Position numbers and translations under genes: made by a program
Shown here: piece after piece, positions 16,077 to 25,197 of the stretch
How the letters are laid out: every line of letters begins with the position of its first letter
Position numbering within the stretch: position 1 is the first letter of the stretch
The notes under the pieces: model-generated
What the model was told of the DNA's origin: nothing
What the model saw: only the letters and a program-made list of their open reading frames with translations
The model's database searches: none
Origin: Brachyspira hampsonii
Lineage (GTDB): Bacteria > Spirochaetota > Brachyspiria > Brachyspirales > Brachyspiraceae
Length of the DNA: 64,000 nt
Assembly: GCF_002214805.1 (NCBI RefSeq)
Contig: NZ_CP019914.1
Location: forward strand, 1,054,001-1,118,000
Direction of reading: 5' to 3'

Positions 16077-17735
16077 ATGAGAAGAAGCGGTATAAAAATT
16101 ATGGCGGAATTAATCGGTTTAATAACTCCGCTTATACATGTTATGATACTTGCAATAACTACAGGAGTTTTAGGTTTTCTATGTGCAATATCAATAACTA
16201 TATTCGGTGGATATGCCATATTAACATATTTAGGATTAAATAATTTGTTTACGATAAAAACTATATTTATAATAGTTTTGGTTCTTGCTGTTTTAAGAGG
16301 AGTACTTCACTATATAGAACAGCTTAGCAATCACTTTATAGCTTTTAAACTACTTGCTTTAATAAGAGATAAAGTTTTTAAGGCTTTAAGAAAATTATCC
16401 CCTGCCAAACTTGAAGGAAGAGATAAAGGAAATTTAATAGCATTAATCACAAGTGATATTGAACTTCTTGAAGTGTTTTATGCACATACCATTTCTCCTA
16501 TAGCAATAGGAGTATTAACTTCAATTATTATGACGATTTTTATAGGAAGTTTTAATATTGTATTAGGAGTTATAGCATTGCTTGGATATATTACCATAGG
16601 TTTTATAATACCTTATTTTTCATCAAAGTTTGGTAAAAATGATGGAATGGTTTATAGAGATGATTTCGGTAAATTAAACAGTTATTTTCTTGACAGTTTA
16701 TGGGGTATAAAAGAGATACTTCAATTTGGATACGGAGAGAAAAGAGCTAAAAATATAGAAACAAAAACTGATAATTTAATGCATATTAATGAAAAGCTAA
16801 AAAATTATGAAGGCTTTATATCTGCCCTTACAACTTCTGCTGTAACATTATTTACATTTGCTGTACTTATTGTGAGTATAGTATTATCAAAAGATATAAA
16901 AAATAATTTTGCTAATATTATAATACCTACTATATCAATGGCTAGCTCATTCGGACCTGTTATAGCATTAAGTAATTTATCGAACAATTTGTTTATGACT
17001 TTGGCAAGCGGTGAGAGAGTATTAAACTTGCTTAAAGAAAAGCCTATTATTGAAGAAGTTTATAATGGAGAGAAAGATTTAGAGTTTAAAGGCTTGGAAT
17101 GTAAGGATATATATTTTGACTATGAAGGCGAAGAGATATTAAATGACTATAATTTGCAAATAGAGCCTAATAAAATAATAGGAATAAGTGGCAAAAGCGG
17201 AAGTGGAAAATCAACTCTTTTAAAACTATTTATGCGTTTTTGGGATATAAAAAAAGGAAGCCTGCAAATATCATCTAAAGATATAAAAGATATAAATACA
17301 AATTCTCTTCGAGATATGGAAAGCTATGTAACACAAGAGACTTCCATTTTTAAAGACACCATAGAAAATAATATAAAAATAGCAAATCAAAATGCATCAA
17401 GAGAAGATGTTATAGAAGCATGCAAAAAAGCCTCACTTCATGATTTTATTATGACTTTACCTAAAGGATATGACACTAATGTAGGAGAGCTTGGAGATAC
17501 TTTATCAGGAGGAGAAAAGCAGCGTATAGGAATAGCTAGAAGTTTTTTGCATAATGCACCTTTTATACTTCTTGATGAACCTACAAGTAATTTAGATAGT
17601 TTAAATGAGGCTGTTATATTAAAATCAATAAAAGAAAATAGTGATAAAAAAACTGTTGTTTTAGTTTCACATAGACTCTCAACTTTAAATATAGCAGATA
17701 AAGTTTATAAGATGAAAACAGATAGAGTAAGTTAA
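16077..17735 (+). CDS. Fused ABC exporter, CydC-like half
   Basis: 552 aa. The membrane domain (residues 1-300) starts 'MRRSGIKIMAELIGLITPLI', with a CydC-like arrangement. The ATPase domain has Walker A SGKSGSGKST, signature LSGGEKQR, Walker B FILLDEPTSNLD and SHR. AAAGGAG lies 8 bases before the ATG. It is separated from the CydD-like partner by 364 bases containing GC-rich repeats, unusual for an obligate pair. It may be expressed by read-through from the TetR promoter or from its own promoter. Confidence 0.87.
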   Translation: MRRSGIKIMAELIGLITPLIHVMILAITTGVLGFLCAISITIFGGYAILTYLGLNNLFTIKTIFIIVLVLAVLRGVLHYIEQLSNHFIAFKLLALIRDKVFKALRKLSPAKLEGRDKGNLIALITSDIELLEVFYAHTISPIAIGVLTSIIMTIFIGSFNIVLGVIALLGYITIGFIIPYFSSKFGKNDGMVYRDDFGKLNSYFLDSLWGIKEILQFGYGEKRAKNIETKTDNLMHINEKLKNYEGFISALTTSAVTLFTFAVLIVSIVLSKDIKNNFANIIIPTISMASSFGPVIALSNLSNNLFMTLASGERVLNLLKEKPIIEEVYNGEKDLEFKGLECKDIYFDYEGEEILNDYNLQIEPNKIIGISGKSGSGKSTLLKLFMRFWDIKKGSLQISSKDIKDINTNSLRDMESYVTQETSIFKDTIENNIKIANQNASREDVIEACKKASLHDFIMTLPKGYDTNVGELGDTLSGGEKQRIGIARSFLHNAPFILLDEPTSNLDSLNEAVILKSIKENSDKKTVVLVSHRLSTLNIADKVYKMKTDRVS

Positions 17736-17744
17736 AATTAAATA

Positions 17745-17857
17745 AAATTAGGATATAATTAAAATCAGTATATAATTATAATAGTCATTATAAAATGGCT
17801 TAGAAATGCTATAAAAACCAAAATAAAAATTAATGGATTTTGATTATATCCTAATTT
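17745..17857. repeat. 21-bp inverted repeat between convergent genes
   Basis: AAATTAGGATATAATTAAAAT (17745-17765, 21 bases given by arm position) pairs with 17837-17857 with one mismatch; about 70 bases lie between. It sits just past the CydC-like stop, so it may be a long terminator-like stem or the ends of a small decayed element. Confidence 0.6.
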
Positions 17858-17940
17858 AAATACACTTTAAATTTCTAAATAGCAATATTTAAAATAGATA
17901 TACTATCAATAGTACCTTACAGAATATAGAAAATATAAAT

Positions 17941-18369
17941 TTATTTTTTGAATAAATGCATATATGGAACACTCATTATTTCTGCCAAATCAATAGCCGA
18001 AAAATTTGCTTCTTCAATATTATAATCTGCTCCATTATCTATTAATACTTTTATAACTTCCTCAGGCTGATTTTTGATTATAGCGGTATGCAATGGACTA
18101 ACTCCTCTGTCATTGATGGCATTAACATTGGCTCCTCTTTCTATCAAAGCTGCAACTACATCAGCATTATTTATCTGCACAGCAAGATGAAGGCAGCTTA
18201 TTTTATTATCTGCATAATTTACTTCTTCTTCTGTACTTTTTGATATAAGTTCTAACAATTTATTTATATGATCCTCTAAATTAAAATTCTCATCATCTTT
18301 CTTTTTAATGATTTTAGTAAGCAAATCATATAATTTGGATGTTTTATATAAATTAGCATTAATAGCCAT
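17941..18369 (-). CDS. Ankyrin-repeat protein
   Basis: 142 aa with about two and a half ankyrin repeats in the C-terminal two thirds: 'LHLAVQINNADVVAALIERG' then ANVNA, and 'SPLHTAIIKNQPEEVIKVLI' then DNGADYN. The N-terminal 50 residues are polar helix. No signal peptide, so cytoplasmic. AGGGG precedes the ATG. Ankyrin repeats mediate protein contacts, and the partner cannot be read from the context. Confidence 0.85.
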   Translation of the reverse strand: MAINANLYKTSKLYDLLTKIIKKKDDENFNLEDHINKLLELISKSTEEEVNYADNKISCLHLAVQINNADVVAALIERGANVNAINDRGVSPLHTAIIKNQPEEVIKVLIDNGADYNIEEANFSAIDLAEIMSVPYMHLFKK

Positions 18370-18512
18370 TAAGCAAAACCCCTGAATTTAATATGATAGC
18401 ATTATAATATAAACTTTAAATTCTTGCAATAAAAAGTTAATAAGATATATGTAAAAAATTAATAAAATAACCTTATAAAAACTTATTTGGTATAGTACAC
18501 AATTACAAAATA

Positions 18513-18986
18513 TCATATAATTTTATCTATATACTTAATTATTCCGCTTCCAGATGAAAAACTAGAAAATCTCTTTACAATATTTCCGTTTCTATCTATT
18601 AAAAATTTTGTAAAATTCCATTTTATATTTTTATTAAATAAATAATTGCTGTTATTAATAAGATATGAATATAAAGGCTCTATATTCTTTCCTTTAACAT
18701 CTATTTTCTTAAATCTGTTGAAAGATGTATTATATCTCATTTTACAGAAACTATCTATTTTCTCATCTGATTCCGGTGCCTGATTTAAAAATTGATTACA
18801 AGGAAAATCTAATATCTCAAAGCCCCTGCTATTATACATTTTGTATATATTTTCTAAATCTTTATATTGATTGGTAAAACCGCATCTAGTAGCAGTATTA
18901 ACTATCAGAACAACTTTGCCTCTATATTTTGATAAAGATACATCATTACCATTGATATCTTTAACATTAAAATCATATATGTTCAT
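18513..18986 (-). CDS. Glutathione peroxidase family (thiol peroxidase)
   Basis: 157 aa. The catalytic tetrad is visible: Cys in 'NTATRCGFTNQY' (Cys, not selenocysteine), Gln in DFPCNQFL, Trp and Asn in IKWNFTKFLID. Bacterial Cys-type members usually reduce peroxides with thioredoxin as donor. The start codon overlaps the stop of mazG in an ATGA, so the two genes are translationally coupled. Cytoplasmic, with no signal peptide. Confidence 0.92.
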   Translation of the reverse strand: MNIYDFNVKDINGNDVSLSKYRGKVVLIVNTATRCGFTNQYKDLENIYKMYNSRGFEILDFPCNQFLNQAPESDEKIDSFCKMRYNTSFNRFKKIDVKGKNIEPLYSYLINNSNYLFNKNIKWNFTKFLIDRNGNIVKRFSSFSSGSGIIKYIDKII

Positions 18987-19777
18987 TGATTTTCTCTTTC
19001 TTTTTTCTTATATTCATTCCAAAGTTTATCCATTTCATCTAAAGACATATTTTCTAATTTCTTATTCATTTCATAAGCAGACTTTTCAACATAATGAAAT
19101 CTTTTTGTAAATTTTTCATTAACTTTGATAAGGGAATTAACAGGATTAATCTTATTCATACGAGCAAAATCAAGAACAGTCATAATCAAATCTCCTATTT
19201 CTTCCTCCAAATGTTCTTTATCCTGCTCTTTATATGCCTCTTTCACTTCAGAAAGTTCTTCTTCTATCTTTGACAAAGAATCATCAATATTCTCATATTC
19301 AAAACCAACACTAGCTGCTTTTTTCATTAATTTATAAGATTTTTCCATAATAGGAAGTGATTTAGGTATACCATCAAGTACACTTTTAAACTCATCTACA
19401 CAATCAATACCCTTCTCTTCCTTTTTTATCTTATCCCATTGCTTAAGTATTCCTTGTACATCTTTTACATCACTATTTCCAAATACATGAGGATGCCTTC
19501 TTATAAGTTTTTCATTAATATTTTTGCAAACATCATCTATATTAAATTTATTTTCATCTTTAGCAAGCTCAGAAAAAAACACAACATGCAAAAGTACATC
19601 TCCAAGCTCTTCTTTAATATTATCATAATCCTTATTATTAATAGCTTCTACAAGTTCATAAGCCTCTTCCAGAAAACAAGGAATTAAACTATCAAAAGTC
19701 TGCACCTTATCCCAAGCACAGCCATTCTCACCTCTTAAAGTTTGTATTACAGATATAAGTTCTTCGAATGATTTCAT
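18983..19777 (-). CDS. mazG: Nucleoside triphosphate pyrophosphohydrolase MazG
   Basis: 264 aa, the usual length of full two-domain MazG. The N-terminal MazG domain has 'CAWDKVQTFDSLIPCFLEEA' and EELGDVLLHVVF; the C-terminal one has EELSEVKEAY and EEIGDLIMTVLDFARMN, each supplying the EExxE/D Mg-binding acids. It hydrolyses NTPs to NMP and pyrophosphate, cleaning the nucleotide pool. It overlaps the peroxidase gene, consistent with an oxidative-damage context. Confidence 0.93.
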   Translation of the reverse strand: MKSFEELISVIQTLRGENGCAWDKVQTFDSLIPCFLEEAYELVEAINNKDYDNIKEELGDVLLHVVFFSELAKDENKFNIDDVCKNINEKLIRRHPHVFGNSDVKDVQGILKQWDKIKKEEKGIDCVDEFKSVLDGIPKSLPIMEKSYKLMKKAASVGFEYENIDDSLSKIEEELSEVKEAYKEQDKEHLEEEIGDLIMTVLDFARMNKINPVNSLIKVNEKFTKRFHYVEKSAYEMNKKLENMSLDEMDKLWNEYKKKERENQ

Positions 19778-19790
19778 TATTATAACTCTT

Positions 19791-20297
19791 CTAATTAAGT
19801 TTTGATTTTTTTACTTTCATATAATTGATTCTTCTAGGCTCAAGTATGGCATTATATATTATAGCATTCTTTATATCCAATGAGGACAGCATATGATTAA
19901 CTTGTATATTATTTTCTGATGTTCTAATATTATTAAAACTGCTGCTGACATCTTTTTCTTTTATAGTATTAATTTGAGATATTTTAGAATTATATTTTTC
20001 CTGAAGCGCTAACATTTCTCTGTCGCTATTAGAAGTTTGATAATTACTAGTATATACATCTTCTTTTTTGGTATTTTCTCTAAGAACCTCTTCATTATAA
20101 TTTTTCAAATTCTGAATGTTCTTTTGTAATTCTTTAAATATTTGTTCTTCATCTTTATTGTTAACTTTTTTATTTTTATGAGTATATGTTTTTTGTTTTG
20201 GTATTTTATTTTGTTTATTTGCTTTCTTTGATTTTTGTACTAAACTCACTATAGCCCATATAATAGCTATTATAACATATATAATTAATTCACTCAT
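19791..20297 (-). CDS. Small membrane-anchored protein, unknown
   Basis: 168 aa: one N-terminal membrane helix (residues 3-20), a strongly basic stretch (QKSKKANKQNKIPKQK), then a polar, probably coiled or disordered region. No enzymatic motifs. It starts 16 bases after a 48-aa membrane peptide on the same strand and ends 14 bases before mazG, so these genes may be one unit. Function not recognised. Confidence 0.65.
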   Translation of the reverse strand: MSELIIYVIIAIIWAIVSLVQKSKKANKQNKIPKQKTYTHKNKKVNNKDEEQIFKELQKNIQNLKNYNEEVLRENTKKEDVYTSNYQTSNSDREMLALQEKYNSKISQINTIKEKDVSSSFNNIRTSENNIQVNHMLSSLDIKNAIIYNAILEPRRINYMKVKKSKLN

Positions 20298-20312
20298 CTG
20301 ATACCTTTTTTG

Positions 20313-20459
20313 TTATTTTAAATTATTATCTTCATTAGTACTGTCATTTTCTTTTTTATCTTTATTTGCTCTGTTATTGACAATTCTAGTTGTTATAGAA
20401 TATACAGCCAGCAATATAAATCCAATAAGAAGAAGTAAATTTATATTAATATTAGACAT
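20313..20459 (-). CDS. Small single-pass membrane peptide
   Basis: 48 aa from the ATG at 20459 (MSNININLLLLIGFILLAVY); AGAGAG lies 7 bases upstream, whereas the longer open frame has no site. One membrane helix, then a charged tail (NNRANKDKKENDSTNEDN). It is the first gene of the small operon that runs into mazG. Function unknown. Confidence 0.55.
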   Translation of the reverse strand: MSNININLLLLIGFILLAVYSITTRIVNNRANKDKKENDSTNEDNNLK

Positions 20460-20531
20460 AAAAACTCTCTTTGAAATTATATATTTTAATAGTTTAATAT
20501 ATAATGATATTAATTTCAAGTTATTTATATA

Positions 20532-20569
20532 AATAAAAAAGGTGAAGTACTATTAATAATACTTCACCT
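20532..20569 (-). terminator. Rho-independent terminator after the flaA pair
   Basis: On the minus strand a perfect 10-bp stem AGGTGAAGTA...TACTTCACCT with a 10-base loop is followed by a run of U residues (plus-strand A run at 20532-20540). It lies 27 bases after the stop codon of the second FlaA gene. Confidence 0.92.
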
Positions 20570-20595
20570 ATAATATTCATTTCAACTTGTTATTA

Positions 20596-21306
20596 TTACC
20601 AAGTATCTAATGGATCATCTTCTTCTCTATAAGTTTCTAAGTACATATCAGTTTTAGCCATTAATTGGTCAAAATAGATATAGTATTTACCATAAGAATC
20701 TCTAGGATCAACTTTAACATGTATACCCATAAAGCTAATACCTTGTTCAACTTGACCTCTGAAGTCCTCTTGTTCTATATTAGCAGGAACTTGTACAGTT
20801 ATGTTTTTCCAACCCATAAAGTTAAGAGCTTCATTACCAACAGACTGAGGTTTTCCATTTATATCATAAAGGTAGAAACTCATTCTATTATTATGGTTAC
20901 GACCAGCTACCCAAACACTAAGTTCTTTAGTATAACCAGGTATTTTCACAGGTCTAGGAGGAGTAACAGAGAACCAAGGATAACCAGTTCTGAAGTATTC
21001 TACTTTAGCACCTAAAATATATTTATTATTTTCTGCACCTTCAGCTATAACATCAGCTGGACCGCCTTCACGACGAATAATACTAACTACACCATAATCT
21101 CTAGGCATAGAAGCTTGCCAAGTATTAGCAAATTCAAAATCATCTATTAAGTAATTAGTGATAGCTTCAGTTATGAAGTTATTACCATCTTCACCTTGAT
21201 TTTGAGTAGTTTGCTCACCTGTTTGAGCCGCATCTTGGGCAAACAACAAGAATGCAACAGTTAGAATTAACATTGTTATCAAGATACTTAATCTTTTCAT
21301 ATTCAT
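20596..21306 (-). CDS. Flagellar filament outer layer protein FlaA family (second)
   Basis: 236 aa. It has a signal peptide at about residues 1-23 (MNMKRLSILITMLILTVAFL then LFA). The mature protein has the FlaA look: IDDFEFANTWQAS near the start, KELSVWVAGRNHNNRMSFYL in the middle, NFMGWKNITVQVPANI, then MGIHVKVDPRDSYGKYYIYF and DQL. FlaA proteins form the sheath around the FlaB core of spirochete periplasmic flagella. It is 18 bases downstream of the first FlaA gene and ends in a strong terminator, so both are one transcript. Confidence 0.85.
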   Translation of the reverse strand: MNMKRLSILITMLILTVAFLLFAQDAAQTGEQTTQNQGEDGNNFITEAITNYLIDDFEFANTWQASMPRDYGVVSIIRREGGPADVIAEGAENNKYILGAKVEYFRTGYPWFSVTPPRPVKIPGYTKELSVWVAGRNHNNRMSFYLYDINGKPQSVGNEALNFMGWKNITVQVPANIEQEDFRGQVEQGISFMGIHVKVDPRDSYGKYYIYFDQLMAKTDMYLETYREEDDPLDTW

Positions 21307-21324
21307 TCTTCTCCTTATTATACC

Positions 21325-22164
21325 TTATTGTTGCGCTTCTTGTGGCTGTTCTGTAGCAGTATCTCCGCCGGCAGTACCACCATTGCTTTCACCTACTACT
21401 TGAGCTCCGCCTTCTGTATATTGTTCAGAAGATCTTCCGCCAACTTCCTGACCTAATGTAGTTTCAATATCAGATCCGTCATAAGACTCTCTAAATGTAT
21501 CTGTTACTGTTTGGAAATAGTCCAATAAAACTACAAAGTTATCTGCTCTTTCCTCTGGTGAGGACCAGAAACGGAAATTCATAAATCTTAAACCTTTAGC
21601 TCTAGGAACATAAGGTTCTTCCTGAGGGATGAATGATGGCACTGATGTACTCATATTTCTCCAACCTATATATCTTATAGAACCCAAAGGCAATGTATAA
21701 GTATAACCACGATAATCTTCAAATATCATTTCCATAGTATAGTCATAATTACCACCCCATACCCAAACATCAAAAGTTTGAGCTTTACCTGGTATGATTT
21801 TTTGTACTGTTGGAACTAAGTCAAAGAAGTTATAAGATTTTCTGAAAAAAGAAACACTTACTGATAATGAATTAGTTGAATTATAACTTTGGTTACCCAT
21901 ACCATATGGTTTTGTAGCGAATAATCTCATATTAGGATATTTCATTACAACACCATTTTCATTTGTTCTATCACCTCTAAACATAAAGCGGCTAGCATTT
22001 GATATTGGCTGCCATTCGTCTAATGTTTCAAAGTTGTAAAGCAATCTAGTTTCCATGTAAACACTAGAAGTTTGTCCATAAACAGCAAATGAACATATGC
22101 TTATGAATAGACAAATGATTATGAGGTAGCGAGAAAAATCTCTCGTACTTCTATAGAATTTCAT
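21325..22164 (-). CDS. flaA: Flagellar filament outer layer protein FlaA family (first)
   Basis: 279 aa with a signal peptide (to about residue 30, ending FAVYG). FlaA-type features: YNFETLDEWQPIS, TFDVWVWGGNYDYTMEMIFE, GSIRYIGWRNMSTSVPSFIP and GLRFMNFRFWSS. The C-terminal 40 residues are Gly/Glu/Thr-rich and look disordered. AAGGAGAG precedes the ATG and a consensus promoter lies at 22220-22248. Which of the two corresponds to a named FlaA subtype cannot be decided here. Confidence 0.85.
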   Translation of the reverse strand: MKFYRSTRDFSRYLIIICLFISICSFAVYGQTSSVYMETRLLYNFETLDEWQPISNASRFMFRGDRTNENGVVMKYPNMRLFATKPYGMGNQSYNSTNSLSVSVSFFRKSYNFFDLVPTVQKIIPGKAQTFDVWVWGGNYDYTMEMIFEDYRGYTYTLPLGSIRYIGWRNMSTSVPSFIPQEEPYVPRAKGLRFMNFRFWSSPEERADNFVVLLDYFQTVTDTFRESYDGSDIETTLGQEVGGRSSEQYTEGGAQVVGESNGGTAGGDTATEQPQEAQQ

Positions 22165-22219
22165 AGCGCACTCTCCTTAATATTTATAGCTAAGCAATTA
22201 TATCCAATAACTTAGCTCC

Positions 22220-22248
22220 ATTATATTATAATCAACAAAAATTGTCAA
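22220..22248 (-). promoter_or_regulatory. Sigma-70 promoter for the flaA pair
   Basis: On the minus strand TTGACA (22248-22243), a 17-base spacer and TATAAT (22225-22220), about 55 bases before the first flaA start. This is a housekeeping-type promoter, not a sigma-28 flagellar one. Confidence 0.82.
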
Positions 22249-22385
22249 CTATAAAATATAAAATTCTCATACTATTATATCGTGATAATACTCATATAAT
22301 TTTAGAAAATAATTATTTAAATTTGATTAAAAATAATATTATGTTAATATATTATAAAATATTAATATAAATACATAAAATTAAA

Positions 22386-23069
22386 ATGAGATTGAATAAA
22401 TATATAGCATCTTTAAATATTGCAAGCAGAAGAGAAGCTGACAGGCTTATTCAAAACGGAAATGTTAAAGTTAATGGAATAATTATAACAAATCCGGCAA
22501 TTCAAGTTAATGAAGAAGACAAAATAGAATGCAGTATTGAACAATATAAAGAGAATAAAATATATATAAAATTAAATAAACCTAGAGGCTATGTTGTTTC
22601 ATCAAATAAAAATGAAGGAAAGCCTATATATAATCTAATTAAAAATAATTTTGATAATATATATCCTGTTGGAAGACTAGATAAAGACAGCTCTGGACTT
22701 ATACTTTTTACTAATGATGGGGTATTTGCTAAAAATATAATAGGAGAAAATACAAGCTGCGAAAAAGAATATTTTGTCAAAGTTAATGATAGTATACCAG
22801 ACGGAGCTTTGAAAAAATTAGAGTATGGGATTTCTTTAGACGGACAAAAACTCAAGCCTGCAAAGATAAAAAGAGTTAATAAAAATTCTTTCCACATAAT
22901 ATTAACAGAAGGAAAAAATAGACAAATAAGAAGAATGTGCCAAAAAGTAGGTTTTGAAGTAATAATACTAAAAAGATTAAGAATAGCTGATATATTATTA
23001 GATGACTTAAAAGAAGGTTCTTTTAAACACCTTACAAAAAATGAAATAGACTCTGTATTAAAAAATTAG
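22386..23069 (+). CDS. rRNA pseudouridine synthase, RsuA/RluB family
   Basis: 227 aa. An N-terminal S4 RNA-binding domain (MRLNKYIASLNIASRREADR, then NGNVKVNG) precedes the catalytic domain with the signature 'YPVGRLDKDSSGLILFTNDG', where the Asp of GRLD is the nucleophile, and 'EGKNRQIRRMCQKVGFEV'. It converts a specific uridine of rRNA to pseudouridine; which subunit is targeted cannot be read here. Transcribed alone, divergent from flaA. Confidence 0.93.
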   Translation: MRLNKYIASLNIASRREADRLIQNGNVKVNGIIITNPAIQVNEEDKIECSIEQYKENKIYIKLNKPRGYVVSSNKNEGKPIYNLIKNNFDNIYPVGRLDKDSSGLILFTNDGVFAKNIIGENTSCEKEYFVKVNDSIPDGALKKLEYGISLDGQKLKPAKIKRVNKNSFHIILTEGKNRQIRRMCQKVGFEVIILKRLRIADILLDDLKEGSFKHLTKNEIDSVLKN

Positions 23070-23196
23070 TATGATTTTAGATTTTATAAAAAATTTACAA
23101 TTTTGTACGCTGCCTGCATAATAACATATATAAAATTTAAATTATTTTCATAAAAATCAAATATATTTTACTATATTATAACTTAATTAAATATAA

Positions 23197-23225
23197 TTGA
23201 CACAGAAAAATTTTTTTTATATACT
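23197..23225 (+). promoter_or_regulatory. Sigma-70 promoter for the broken chemotaxis receptor
   Basis: TTGACA (23197-23202), a 17-base spacer and TATACT (23220-23225), 35 bases before the ATG. The promoter is intact even though the gene is frameshifted. Confidence 0.8.
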
Positions 23226-23259
23226 TTCTATTTGAAGAATTTATTTTAAGGTTACATTT

Positions 23260-25064
23260 ATGAAAAATAACAAAGTGCTATTATTAAAACTAATTATTCC
23301 TTTTGCCGTTTTTTTACTTGCAGCTTATATTATTATGTACTTTGCTTATAAAACCGTATATACTAATGAGTTTATAAAAAATACATTAGTAGAGATTGAT
23401 AACACTGAATTGGTAATATCCACAGAAATGGAAAAAGTATATGATGTAATGTATACATTAAGAGGATATTTTGAAGCAAATGATAACTCATTTACAAATA
23501 TAAGAAAAACACTTGAAAGCATATTAAAATCAAATAATAACATATACGACATACTATACGGAAATGAAATACCATACAAAGACGGAGGACTTTTTGTTAA
23601 TGGTATAAGCCCTTACCCTAATACTTATGACCAAACTTCAAGATTATGGTATAAAGGAGCTGTTACTAAGAATGGAATATTTATTACAGAGCCTTATGTT
23701 GATGCTAATACTGGGGAATATGTATAACATTAGCATTAGCTGTATACACTAATAATTCATTAAAAGGAGTTATGGGTATAGACTTCTTAGAAATGAATAA
23801 TATATCAAAAAAAGTTCTTAGCGATAATCAGGTAAATATAATGACTTCAGCAGGACTTTACATGTCGCATCAGAATAAAGACTATATATTTAATGATAAT
23901 TATAATATATATCAGGAGCCTTTATTTAAAGATGCAAAATCTTTAGAAGACCCTAATAAAGCTGTAATGCAGATAGTAGGAAATGAATGGTATACTATAA
24001 AACCATTAAGAGAAACTCCTTATAAAATTGTAATACGCGGAAACATGAATGCTATAAATAACAGAATACGAAATATTATGCTTGCTTATCTTTTAGTTAT
24101 GATTATTTTAATAGCAATACAAACAGCATTAGCATTGTTTGTAGTTATACCTATATCTCAAATGCTTGATAAAGCAATGAATAGTATAGATCAAATGTCT
24201 AAGGGTAATTTTATTATAGACAGCAAAAACAATGAAAATAAAAATGATAAATCAGGATCTTTAGTATATTATGTAAACAATATGAAAAATACTATAGGAA
24301 ATGTTGTATCAAAACTTCAATCAAATCTTAATACAATAAACAATGAAATAGAAAGCATATCGTCAAGCAGCGAATATTTATCTGATAGATCTAATACTCA
24401 GGCGGCTGCTATAGAAGAGCTTACAGGTTCAATGCAGTCTTTATCAAGCTCTATAAAAGAAATAAGTTCTAATTCATTACAGGCAAAAGATAAAAGTGTA
24501 AAAATAATGGAAACTACAAATACAGGCGTAGAAGCTGTTGATGAAATATCTGCTCATATGCATGAGATATCTGAATCCAGCAAAAAAATATCTGAAATAA
24601 CTAAACTTATACAGTCTATCGCATTTCAAACTAATATACTTGCTTTAAATGCTGCTGTTGAGGCGGCAAGGGCTGGAGAACAGGGAAGAGGTTTTGCTAT
24701 AGTTGCAAGCGAAGTAAGATCTTTAGCTCAGACTGTTAATGAAGCTGCAAATAATATTACTTCTATTGTAGATGAAACTGTAAAAAGAGTAGAAATTGGA
24801 AATGAATCAGCAAGTAAATCATCTTCTATACTAAATACTATTAATGATTTGGTAAAAGAAATGGAAAATGAACTTCAGTATATATCTCAGTCTATAATGC
24901 AGGAAGAAGACGGAATAGCACAAATGAATATTGCTATAAAAGAATTAAATAATATTACTCAGGAAAACTCAAGTTTAGCTACTCAAAACTCAGCCTCTAG
25001 CTCTGAAATATCAAATATGAGTAAAGATATTATTAATGAAATAGAATATTTTAAAGTAAAATAA
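23260..25064 (+). pseudogene. Methyl-accepting chemotaxis protein, single-base frameshift
   Basis: The first frame (23260-23727) gives a membrane helix and the first part of a dCACHE sensor domain, ending '[13 protein letters not shown]' then stop. The next frame continues [15 protein letters not shown] before MGIDFLEMN, and runs through the rest of the sensor, TM2, HAMP and a complete signalling domain to 25064, with the hairpin tip '[20 protein letters not shown]' then [13 protein letters not shown]. Restoring one A near 23722 (GTAATAACA for GTATAACA) joins them. It may be a true pseudogene, a phase-variable gene or a sequencing error. The downstream part alone lacks TM1. Confidence 0.9.
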
Positions 25065-25133
25065 AAAATAATTTAATACTAATTTATTTATATAAAGATA
25101 ATCAAGTAAACACTAATGATAAATATATAAAAA

Positions 25134-25170
25134 AATGATAACTAATTATATATAAAAATTAGTTATCATT
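25134..25170. terminator. Bidirectional terminator between the MCP and RNase R genes
   Basis: A perfect 14-bp stem (25134-25147 with 25157-25170) with a 9-base loop, flanked by A on the left and T on the right. It serves the two convergent genes. Confidence 0.88.
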
Positions 25171-25197
25171 TTATTAATCTTAATACCTAATTATTTA

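Noticed and set aside
20665..21015. 116-codon plus-strand frame within the second flaA gene
   Set aside because: Antisense shadow with no ribosome binding site.
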